From Achatina immaculata (lineage: Eukaryota; Mollusca; Gastropoda; Stylommatophora; Achatinidae), in assembly GCA_009760885.1 (NCBI GenBank), contig CM019691.1:30498314-30562313 (forward strand): a stretch of 64,000 nt of DNA, read 5' to 3'. The notes under the pieces were generated by a model. It worked only from the letters and a program-made list of their open reading frames with translations. It did no database searches and was not told the DNA's origin. Shown here in pieces: positions 35,801-47,800 of this stretch (position 1 is the stretch's first letter; the number at the start of each line of letters is the position of its first letter). Made by a program: the position numbers and the translations under genes.

Positions 35801-38800
35801 GGAAGACCAAGGCGAAGACCACGCTGATGATTTGTGAATGGAGCCATCAGCAGCAGGGCATCTTGTTTACAAGAGAGAGGCCTTCAAGAGAGCTATTAGG
35901 GAAGCAAAAGTTCTGCAAGGGACAATGAATAGATGAATGAATGAATGAATGAAATATTTATTTAAACTTACTTGGCAATGGGGTCAGGATAATTACTGAT
36001 CCTGTTGCAACTGAAGACATGGGGAGTGCCAGCTTATGGTACTCATAGATTGTTCTCCTCTTGATATCTTTATATAAGAAAGTACAACTACTGAATTAGC
36101 CTATATGTAGGAGAAGACTTATCAGACTTACAATGTACACACAGAAAATGAAAAGTTAACAAGATCTTGTCAACATAAATTACAAGGTGTAATCAGTTTT
36201 ACAGCAGCAAGCATGAGAGAGCTGGATTTTTTAAAAGGTAGGTAGGTAGGAAGGTGTGTGTGTGAGAGAGAGACAGAGAGAGAGTGTGAGAGAGAGAAAT
36301 GTTTAAAACACATAATAATACTTATAATGAAACCTCATCCTACTGCCAACTGCTACAAGACTGAGAATGTTCTTCTGTTCTCATTTATAATCTTATTTTT
36401 TTAAGAATGCTTCAAACACTGAGTGGCATTTCATCCAAAATATTAAGTTACACACAGTTGGCTGCCATTATTTTATCCCACAAATTATAGACAATCATTT
36501 CACTGCTTGCTTCTGTGCATAACTTTACATACCAGATCAAATTCCAGCCAATTACCTTGTTTGTACACAACAATTTTTAAAAACTGCCCTTACTTAGATA
36601 CAGACAAGATATAGATAGATGCAGATATAGTAACTAAGGGCAGTTGATGCAAATCCTTTCTCACAGGCCAAGACACAGTGAATACACAACCAACATAATA
36701 TTGGAGTAATATCTCTAAAAGCGCTGAAGGAACTCATGATATCGAAAACCGAACACATACTGACATGCCCCAAGTGTCATAAAGCAGGACCAGAAAAAGA
36801 GTTAGGTCTTTTTTTAAGTTTCCAGTTTTCCACCAGATATAGACATGTACAATATACTAATATCTTTTTTCAATTCTAATTTCCAGTTGCATAGTACTTT
36901 AAAGACAGCACTGTTCATTTTCTGAATCATGAAGCTTAATTTAACAATTTAATCACATAAAACATGAAATAAAGTGTAGATTTTGCTTAGTTTATTTGAG
37001 TTATATTTATGATTAAAATAACTAAGTATATAATAATACAATTCAAAATCATCTGAAAAAAAAAAAACAAACCTAAATTTTGTTACATGTTTTTCAGTTG
37101 CTAGAAATTAAAAATTTTTGATTTACACTTACGTGTTCCAGAGGTTACTGTAAGAAAACAAATGCAGCTACATGGAAAAAGTGTGTGTTAAAAAAAAAGA
37201 AGAAAGAAAAACAGATCTTACTGAAGTTAGGGATATATGTATCACTATAATATGCATCAGATACACCAATCTTCACGGGATGGTCTTCAGTTGATATGTT
37301 TGTGACTGGGAACGGCACCTACAAAATTGAATGAAGGAAATTTACTTTACCTGCTATTAAAGGTACAGAACAACATCAGAAGAAATGTTTATTTTTAATG
37401 ATTTGTAAATTAGATTAAAATGACACCAAGACCTACTGAAAACCCACCAAATAAAATACTGCTGTACATACTATTAACTTTGGCATGCTCGGGTGGCTGA
37501 GTGATGTTGTAGTTAATGCACTCATGTCTCATGTGGATGCTGGTAGTTCAAGTCTGGCCAGAAGGCGCCCCAGTCATCCAGCTGTAGAATGGGTACCTGG
37601 GTCTTTCTGGAGCTGCTAACGTAGCTGACCACATCATCTTCCAGTGTGTCATCAGGTCAAGGAAAATATGGACACTAATATCATATCCTTAAGTGCATGT
37701 ATGCCATGACTTCATTTGGTAGATTTATTTGTTGGCCAACATATCATGCTTTACATTGCCTTAACAAGAAAAGAAACAGAAACATATAAACTGAATAGCT
37801 ATCATTTTATAACTTTATGCTGACATGATAATGCTCTTCTCTGCTATCTTTATATCAAGCCTACTTCGTATAATGGGTATCTGAGTGGCGAAGTGGTTAG
37901 TGCACTGGACTCTCATGGCGAAGGTCGGGGGTTCGAATCTGGCTGGAGGCACCCCAGTCACCCAGCTGTAGAAATGGGTACCCGACTTCTTCTGGAGTTG
38001 GGGAAGGAAAGGTGGCCAGGTGTGATACTGATCACATCACCCTCTAGTGTGCTGACAGGTCAAGGAAAATATGGGCACTAACACCATATCCCTATGTGCC
38101 TCTAAGCATGACAGGATTACCTTTACCTTACCTTTACCTACTTTGTATACCACTTCTTAAAAATTTGCAAGTTTCTACTGATGCAGACAGACACAAATTT
38201 TTCTCTTTCTAGGCCTTAACATAAAAAGTAATCTGTCATTTTTCATGCTACTTTGTCAACTAAGAAACATAACTGAAACCACAACACTCACATAAACTCA
38301 CAGTCCTCATCAGAACTGCATACAAAGAACTCATCACTGTCATAAATATTTCAGCAAATAAATATGACTTTTCATATTCAAAGTTTTCTAGCTCCAGCTA
38401 TGACCATTAGTACAAATTAATGATATTTACAAATTAATGATATTTACAACAATAAAAATATCAGCTGCAGAATCCTCTAGTAATAGCTACTCATCATAAT
38501 CAAGAAACCGTAACACAAGTCAACATCACTACATTTAAGGTTATTTCTACAAGAAACTGTGATGTACTAAACTTAAATGACACTGAATAAGCAGATTATA
38601 ACATTTTGTTGAAAATTAAGAATTCCAGGAATGTTAAATAGTTCAATTTTCATTTTTATATGTTTACCTAAGACCGCTCAACAAAAACAAAAAAAACTGT
38701 ATAGTAAATGTCCATGAGGTAACAACTGACCGATTTGTATAGAAACTTGATTGTACCATCCTTATTAAGGATTGTCTGGAAGTGGAATTTGCCTGCTGAA

Positions 38801-41800
38801 ATGGGAAAACAACATAAAAGTAAAAAGTTCATTAAACACCTTTTTAATTCATGATTATAAGAGGAAATAATGAAAGATCATACTTTACACAATGTTTCTA
38901 ATGATTTATGGTCATCATTAACTGCACTTTGGACAAGTCCATAGGCACCTCCGTCTCATTTTTGGAAGGAGATCTCTATGTTGATTGAAGTACTTTGGGA
39001 AAAGAGAAAGAAACACAGCCTTCTATCGGAGAGGCTGAATCACTGTTGATATAGCCGCCTCCATCCCCACATTTTAAAATATGCTTTAACAAAAATAAAC
39101 TTTCAAGTTAGAGCACAGAAACCTGAAAATCAAATTAAAAACAGCGAGATTATTACTTATCTTTATAATGGTAGGATTAAAATGACATCATGACAGGATT
39201 AAAACGATATCCTATGATCACAAATGAGAAACACCAAGAACAAATAAAACAGATACTGCTTGAAAAAAATTTCCTATTAAAGCTATTGGCAAAAGAGGAA
39301 CAGGCCATTGAATAAGGAATCTTTGACCTGGAGCACAAATTAATTTCTGTCATGGCACCCAAATAAAGAAGGGAGACAAAGAAAAACTGAAACAGTGAGG
39401 AAGAAATAATATATGACAGGATGATAATGAAATAACAGATGACAGAGTGATTAAAAAAATATAATAAAATAATAATATATGACAGCACAATAAAGAAATA
39501 TATATAATGATAAAATAATAATATTGGAAAGACTGGTGGAGTTATAATATATTAAAGGGTTGCTGATTAACTGATGTTAATGCATGCCATTAAGCATACA
39601 AAATTTTCTGCAATTAAATTTTTTTAATGCAACACTTAATTAGGTTAATTAAATCTGGTTAATTTGACCACACTTCACGTGTTAAAGTAACGAAGCAGCA
39701 CCAAATGAATTCTTCAGCTTTCTGAGCCATTAAGGCTCACTGCTGCAGATAAAGTTCGCCTCCATTCCTCATCTTTCTCTCTCCAGTTGGTGACACCAAT
39801 TTCTTTTATATCCTCTTCTATATTATCTTTCCATCTCTGTCTTGGTCTACCCTTTGGTCTTGTTTCCCTCATCTCTTGTGCATACATCATTTTCGTTTGT
39901 CTGTTCTCCTCTATTCTTTCTATATGGCCCTATATAAGAACTGGTTTAAAACAAGGTGATGCATTATCTCCATTACTATTCCATCTAGTCCCATAAAAGG
40001 AATCAGATATGTGCAAGAAAAAAGCAGTACAGAAGAATACAATAAAATACTAGGATATGCTGATGACATCGACCTAGCGGGGGAAACTATACAAGAAATC
40101 ATCAATACTTGCATTCACCTGAGAGATGTGGCACTAAAAGTAGGTTGACCATCAACCAAAATAAGACAGAGTATATGAAGATATCAACAGACCAAAGGCA
40201 GAATGATCCAGATTATATAAATGTTGGAGATATGATTATTAGGAAAGCATAAACATACATTTCTTCTCATTAAGTGACCAATATATGTCCATCTCCTTTT
40301 CCTGATCACCCATGAGACTGGTTGTTCAGTCATCTGTCTTATCTCTGCATTATTCTTAAATTCGTTCCACTTGATGCCAAGTATTTTCCTTAAGCATTTG
40401 TTTTCAAAAGAGTCTAATTTCTTGTCTATTTCTTTAGTTGTTTTCCAGCTTTCACATGCGTATATGATGAGAAGAAATGATCAGAGAATCCCAAAACAAG
40501 CTATCAAGTGGAACACAACAGGCCAAGAAAAAGAGGCAGACTGCGTGAAACTCTGAAGAGGTCATTGTTAAGAGAGGCCAAATTAACAGGCATAAAATCC
40601 CTTGATGAGGTTGAAAGACTCGCAGAAGTCAGGAAAAATTGGCGAACTACTTTGCGAGCCCTATGCGATGTTTAACGGCACAGGAAGGATATAAGATAAG
40701 ATATAAGATAAACATACAAATATCTAGGCACAACCTTCAACAGAAGAATTTATATAAAGAGGAAAGTAAAAGCAGAGTACAGATAGGGAATAATATATAA
40801 TTGACCTTACAACACCTGTTAAAATCCAAAATCCTGTTCCAAAACACCAAAATAACAATAAAAAAAACTATAAGACCAGCCATCATGTATGGATCAGAAA
40901 CATGGACTACAACAAAGAATGATGAACAACAATTACAGATCTTTGAGAACAAGATCCTAAGAAGAATCTTTGGACCCATAAAGGATACCAACAGTGGAGA
41001 ATGGAGAGCTAGAAAGAGCACTGAAATGAACAGCTTATTTAAATCCCAACGAATTATAAATGTCTTGAAACCAAATGAATTAAAGTCTAGTAGTAGCAGG
41101 AAAGACGCTGGCGATGGTTGGGACATGTGCTCAGAATGACTGACAACTCACTACCAAAAATAGCACTAAGATGGACACCACAGGGGAACAGAAGTAAGGG
41201 TAGACCAAAAGAGACATGGAGAAGAACAACAGAAAGGATGTTGAGCAATAGAGGGCTCACCTGGGCAAGAGCAGAAAAAAAGGCGAAAGACAGGCATTTG
41301 TGGAAAACCCTTGCGGAAGCCCCATGTGCCCTGGGCACTTAAGGTTCAGAGAGAGAGAGAGTAGCAGGTCACCGGCAGGCATCAGCTTTGCTGGATCATT
41401 TCCTATTAAGAGAAATACAGTACATATTAAACAAAATATTCAGTTAAAAACTCATTATAGTTTAATCATGCCACTGAACCTACCATCCTTCAAAACAGCA
41501 ATTACTTACTTGTATTCTGATCCTTCAGTATTATATCTTTCCATTCAACAATGAATCTGTTTTCTGAAATAAAAGAAATCTCCTTCTCAACATACTTTGT
41601 ATCATAAACTATCTACAATCAAACACATTTTTTTCTTATAGCTAATGTTCTTCCAGGTTTACACATACTACAAGAAATGAGTAATTAAAGACATACTAAT
41701 TGTAATTAACTAGTATGCTGACCACTTATGAAATAAAATAAATAACACAATTGGTAAGCAAAACAATGTTACAATAACAAAGGTGGAGTCATTATAAGAA

Positions 41801-44800
41801 TTTATTTATTTAACCTCCTTTTAATTATTTTTCTGGCGGGGGGGGGGGGGGAGAGGAGAAATTCTGAAACCACTGCTTAGGCCCTATGATGGCTCTGCTA
41901 GCTCATTAATATTAATTACATAATTACATTCAGAAGTCTGATCTCATTTTGTTCACTACATGGCAGCACAATGCTACCTCAAATGTTATTTGGACTTAAC
42001 TCTGTGTATGGGGTTCAAAACCTGACTTGCCCTTATAATGTAAGGGGCTGATGATTTTAGTATGGAAAATCTGGCCCACATAATGCACGAGGTTAACACT
42101 AAAGAAGTTATGCATTTCTTCTGCTCTATAAGGGTTTTTATAATCCACATCTGCAGTTCTGTCTCTTGGATACACTGGTTTTTTTTTGCGTGTGTGTAGT
42201 TCCTATAGAGAATTCTATAGTGAATTCTTGGGTTGTTTGTTCAAGGATATAAATATTTAGTTGATCAATTACTTTGGATACGCAACAGTCGCAGAAACAG
42301 CCATGGATAAAAATAGGCCCTGTGGCTCTATCAAGAAAAGAAAGCTGCTCTTCCATCATTTTAAAAGACTCAGATAGAACAATAACAATGGAGGGTCTGC
42401 TTCCTAAGAAATAAGGGAGGGGTTGTGAGGAAGTGATGGATCACTGGTGCTCTAGACACCATACTTACTGAAGTTGGCATACAGGTCTAGACCAATGTTC
42501 CCTCTAAGGGTTTGTGGTCTGTGTGCAAAATGTTCAGCTCATATGCAAAAAAAAATATTGTGTGCAAATGTGCACAGTAAAAATGTATGTGTTTATATAC
42601 ATATATATATGTATGTATATATATATGTATGTATGTGTGTGTATATATATACACACACACACACGAGGGTCATACTGAAAGTTGTGAGCAAAAATTTTTT
42701 TTAAATCAGAATTTATAGATAGAGAAAACATAAATGTATCACCTTAACTGCATCCTTTTCTTCACTTTTCAACATAATCTCCATTTCTCTGCACACATTT
42801 TTCCCATTGCTCTGCAAGTTTGAAAATACCCTTGTGGTAGAATTCCATTCCAACTCACCGACGGCACAGATGCACTGCTTTCTGGACGTTCTCTCCTGTG
42901 GGACTCAGCTGGCAAAAACTTTTCTATAGCCTAGGGTTTCAATCATTTCTTGTACTGCATTGTGTTCTATTCCAAGATTTACAGCGATTTCAACTACTGT
43001 GACACTGTATCTTCTTTAACTCTTCCGATACCAGGCTGCTCTTTAGGGCAGTTGCTGTTTTCACATTGGAACCCAGGCCACCCTATAAGGCTTCCGATTT
43101 TTTTCGTTGAAAACTCAGTGCAACTTTTCATTTAGCCAACCAGAACTCTTCTAATCCAAAGTTTAGCTAGTTTAGCATCCGGTAATGCCGGAGATGAAAG
43201 GAAATCAAGAAGTGGATCGATTTGAGTGTAATTTTTTCTACTTTTTTCGAGGTTGGTTGGTAGAATGGTCACACTGATCGACTAGACCTAGCTTACTAAA
43301 TGTGTTTTTCACATCTGTAGACCTGTTAGATTTATTGGATATCAAAAGCATCCGTAATTATCGATATTTCTGTACCGATACACACATTCTGCATTGGATT
43401 CTGGCACATTTCAGGTATGTAAAACTTTGATTTTAGTGCTTAGCCCTAAAAAATATTTTTAGCACCAAAAAATCGTTCGATCTTTTCAGAACAGTTTTTT
43501 TTTTCTATTCTTTGTTTTTTTAAATGATAAATAACTTCATTTATGGAATCTTCTTTCATATCCACTTATTTTAATATGAGATACACACGTATTGATGAAG
43601 GAGTTTGTTTGTTATAATGAATTTTATAAAGGTATCCCCTTATATGAAAACACCTGCTCGGCCATGTAACATCTGCATTGGTACCAATGTAACGTCTGTG
43701 TTTTTTTAAGTGGTATCGAAAGAATTAATGATGTCATCAACCCTTTCCACGATGCATTCAGTAGAGGCAGTTTGAGAGCAACCGCTGCGAGGCATATCTT
43801 GGATGCTCGTGTTTCCGTCTTTGAAATGTTTCACCCACTTCATAACACTGCTAGCATCCATATGCACATCTCCATAAGCAAGTTGAAGTCTTTGGTGAAT
43901 TTCAGCAGCAGGGATTTCCTATTTAATGAGGAACTCAATAACAGCACGTTGACAAAACAAAACTTCGGCACCCACCATTTTGTTTATGCTCAGCGTGGTC
44001 ACGTGACACATGATGGCGATGTCAGGTAACCTCTACATGAAGTGCAAAGGATGCAGATTAAGATGATACATTTATATTTTCTCTATCTATAAAGTCTGAT
44101 TTTAAAAAAATTTTTGCTCACGACTTTCGGTATGGCCCTCGTATATACACATACACTGTAAAGGTCTGTACATTTAATAACAGAACAGACCTGCTGTAAT
44201 TTTCAGCAATGGAAATTCATCTGCCTGTTTATTTTATTTACCCTCTATTCTCTGTGTGTGCCCACTCGCCTCGTCACGATTCTGCTACAGTACTATTGCA
44301 ACTACGATACAGAAGACCAGCAGAAACATCCAATTGTAAAGTTACATCTCAACAAGAAAGAAACAGTAAAGGAAAAACATGTACCATCATTGTATTTTTC
44401 TTGATCGCTATTATAGCACAGGGTAACATCTAAATACTGGAAAATAAAAGTAGCAGTTTTTTTTTTTTTGCGTAGCTCCAAATATTTTGTGCATGGTATG
44501 ATTTTTTTTCTGTGCATAGCCGCGCAGCTTAGAGGGAACAGTGGTCTAGCCATCTTCAGATCACCTATAAAGAGAGAAATATCGTGTGGAAGACAGGCCA
44601 CATGTGAACATGCATCAGTTTGTGAACTGAATACTTGTACATCACAACACACACATGAAATTAAAGAATTTGTCCTTATACTGTGTTTTTGAAATACATT
44701 ATATAGCTTTTCAGATATATATATATATATATAAAACCACTGAATCTATGGTGATTTCCCACACCTTCACTCTGTTGATTTATGCTGGAATCTTTACTCA

Positions 44801-47800
44801 AGGATGAATCAAAATTTGCCATCAGAGGAGCAATGTACTGTGTTGCTGTCAGCCACTGGTGTAGGAAAGGGCTCATGTAGATAAAACCTTTAAAAAAAAT
44901 CATTGGATCAATCAAGCATTATAAATAAACTGAAACCTTCATGTTTCTGTTGGAAAACTGTATATGGTCTGATGTTATCTTTGTTATGTGATCTCCGTTA
45001 ACTGTGAAAACAATTTCATGACAGATGATGCTGCAACTTTTGGACTTGTACAACAAACATGACAATGGATTTGGATGTGAATGTGGCAGAATAAAGAAAG
45101 TGCAGTTCACCAGGAGCTAGGACAAGAGAAAAATGACTATACCAAGAGTACATTAACTCTTTCCACTCGCGAGAGCCCCATAAGGGCCTTTGCGGTTTAG
45201 CAATGGCACCCTCCAGAACCCTATGTGACACTGGAGTTTCTTTTGTTGAAAACATGATGTTACTTTTCATTTAACCAGTTAGAACTCTTCTGGATTTAAA
45301 GTTAAGCTAGTGTTTTAAGCATGGGGGAGAAAGACGCCATTTGTGGTACATATATAGCGGGTAAAATTCAAGTTTATTTCGAGATTGCATGGTAGAATGG
45401 TCACACCGACCGACTAGATCTAGCTTACTATATGTGTTTCTAGTAGCTGTAGATCTGTTAGATTTATTGGATGTCACAAAAATCCATAAATATTGATTTT
45501 TCCATGCTGAAATTTGAATGACTACGTATTCTATATTGGATTATGACACAGCTAAGGTAAGTATAAAGTAGATTTTCTTGTTCAGCCCTAAAATGTTTTT
45601 AGCGCAAAAAATCGTTCCATCATTTCACACCAGTTTTTTTCCTCTTCTTTGTTTTTTTTATGACAAATAACTTCATTTATGGAATCTTCATTCATTTCCG
45701 CTTATTTTAATGTGTGATACACACATGTTGATCATGGAATTAATTTGGTACAATAACTTTTACACAGGGACCCCTTCTCCAAAATGTCCGCGCCCTTCTC
45801 CAAAATGTCCGCGCCGTAAGAAACTAAGGAACATTTTGGAAGTAACGCGGGTGGAAAGAGTTAAAGTAAGTTATAACATGATATAGTAAGTCTAGAGTAT
45901 AAAATGTAAATTTAGAGAACATTAAAGTGAGCGTTTAACATGATATAGTGAGTTTAGAGTATAAAGGGCATTAAGTTTAGAGCACAATAAAGGAAGTTTA
46001 TAGCACAATTTTATGTTATGACAAGTATGTTCAAAACTAGTAAACGTAAAAATATGCAAGTTACTCAATAGTGACCTGCCTGTGCACCCAAATGGTCATA
46101 AGATCATGACCCACAACCAGTAACGTCTAGTTAATTTAGCTTTATAACTGGATACCCTACACAAAAGTGCTGAGAAAAGCAGCCTCTAAAAAGGGATAAT
46201 ACTGTGCTACATACAGGGTGATAACACTGGATGGCAATGCATACAGGGTAGTGAATGACAGTGAATGAAGAGAAAATAACATACCATGTGAAGGGCAGTT
46301 TCACGAATAATAGACTTATTAAATCCACGTGTTAACAGAAGAAAAGCATACACAACATAGCATGTTCGGAATACTCTTAATAAAAGTCCAGAATGCAACA
46401 CAAATTTATAATAATACAAAATAGTTCAAAACAAAATACATCAAGCTTTGAGCACAAAACATCATGATAGTAAATACCAAAAATACTGGCAGTAAGCCCT
46501 TGTAAACATAAAATAACACTCATTTCATCTCACCTCCTGTAGCAACAGTAACATTCGTTACTTTATGCCCATAGAAATAGAAATCAAACTTCAGATTCAT
46601 CACCTGTAATAAAATAAATTGTGGAAATACGACACAATAAAGAGAGAGGTAAAGACTGAAGGAAACAACATAAATGACTGCACCAACATCTACCTGCAAT
46701 GACCACAAATGATGGAAAAGACAATCTACTTACAGGAGACTTTAATGCAATAAAAACCTGACACCAAAAACTCTCTCAAGGTTCCTGCCGACAGGTGCAG
46801 GATATCATGTCCTTCCACAACCCTTGATCCCTTGTGCATCTCAACAGGCTTGTCACTGAGCATTTTCTGTGCCTGGATGCCAAATTATCAAACATCTTTT
46901 CTGTCTACCTCAGTCTCTTCTACCTTTAATCTTTCCTGTTGCCATTAGCTGCTCCAAACATACATGCTGGTCCTGATCTGCTGTGTTGGTTATATGGTTT
47001 TTTTTTTTCTTAAGCGCAATATCACTGAATATAATACTTCCACTAATGGAAGTACATACTACCAAAAGAACTATACAATGTGAGCAACTTCTTTAGTGCC
47101 AAATGCTGAAATCTTTAACCTACTGGAAAGAGAAATAACCAGAGAACGACTGAAAACGATGAAAACATGCCACACAGTAGTAAAAATGTTAAAACTTACT
47201 GCTGCAACCCTGTGTCCTTTGGACAAAGTTTCATGCCTCTGAGCACTGCTCAGCTCTATCCAGTGTTCAGAAAGTCTGTTTGGGACAATATCTGATGTGT
47301 AGTAATCATGGTAATCCTGCAAAACAATGAAACCTCTGTAACAGTATGAAAATAACTGCTCAGACACTGATAACTATAGAAGCACATTTAGGTAAACATC
47401 TGTGGAGCAAGAGATGTGAAGACAGTTACAAAACACTTTGAAAAAAAAAAACAAACTCTATCTGACCACTGAAGACCTCTTTTATTATCTGAGGTTTAAT
47501 GTATTCCATGAACTTGTGATTTCCATTATTCTGACATGTCACTTTTTTTTCATTTTATAATATTCTACCATCTTCCTTCAAGCATATCAAATACTTCAAC
47601 ACCAAAGGCACACAGAAGAGTGTGTTATGAAGATAAAGCAGAACCTTTGAGACCATTATACCATTATATCTGAAAAGGAACTTCAATGAAGAATATTACA
47701 TAATTTAACAAATTACCATATTCCTTAGGTTATTCTACCGTATTCTATCTTCTCTGTCCTGTGGCATTTGCATGTTGTAGGGGTGTCAAGTGTTAGTGCC

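Larger units (their letters stand above)
31698..38022. repeat. Tandem segmental duplication (about 3.16 kb) with two PLXDC exons
   Basis: Unit 1 is 31698-34856 and unit 2 is 34857 to about 38022. The offset is 3159-3168 bp throughout. Each unit has, from left to right: a LINE D fragment, a LINE B 3' fragment, exon 10, a GT/GA microsatellite, exon 9 and two SINE-1 copies. The junction lies inside a SINE (AGGTGTG|CTTTTCTCACATG at 34856/34857); unit 2 carries the full SINE. Units differ by scattered substitutions and small indels, a few percent at most by eye. Confidence 0.95.
42493..44543. mobile_element. hAT-like non-autonomous element (outer shell of a three-level nest)
   Basis: Ends CAATGTTCCCTCTAAG at 42493 and, on the other strand, CACTGTTCCCTCTAAG at 44543, with an 8-bp flanking duplication GTCTAGAC / GTCTAGCC (42485-42492, 44544-44551; one mismatch). 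CA(G/A)NG-type ends plus 8-bp duplications are the hAT signature. No hAT transposase is visible. Its interior carries a mariner-like element, which in turn carries a piggyBac-like MITE; without these it would be about 0.5 kb. Confidence 0.78.
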
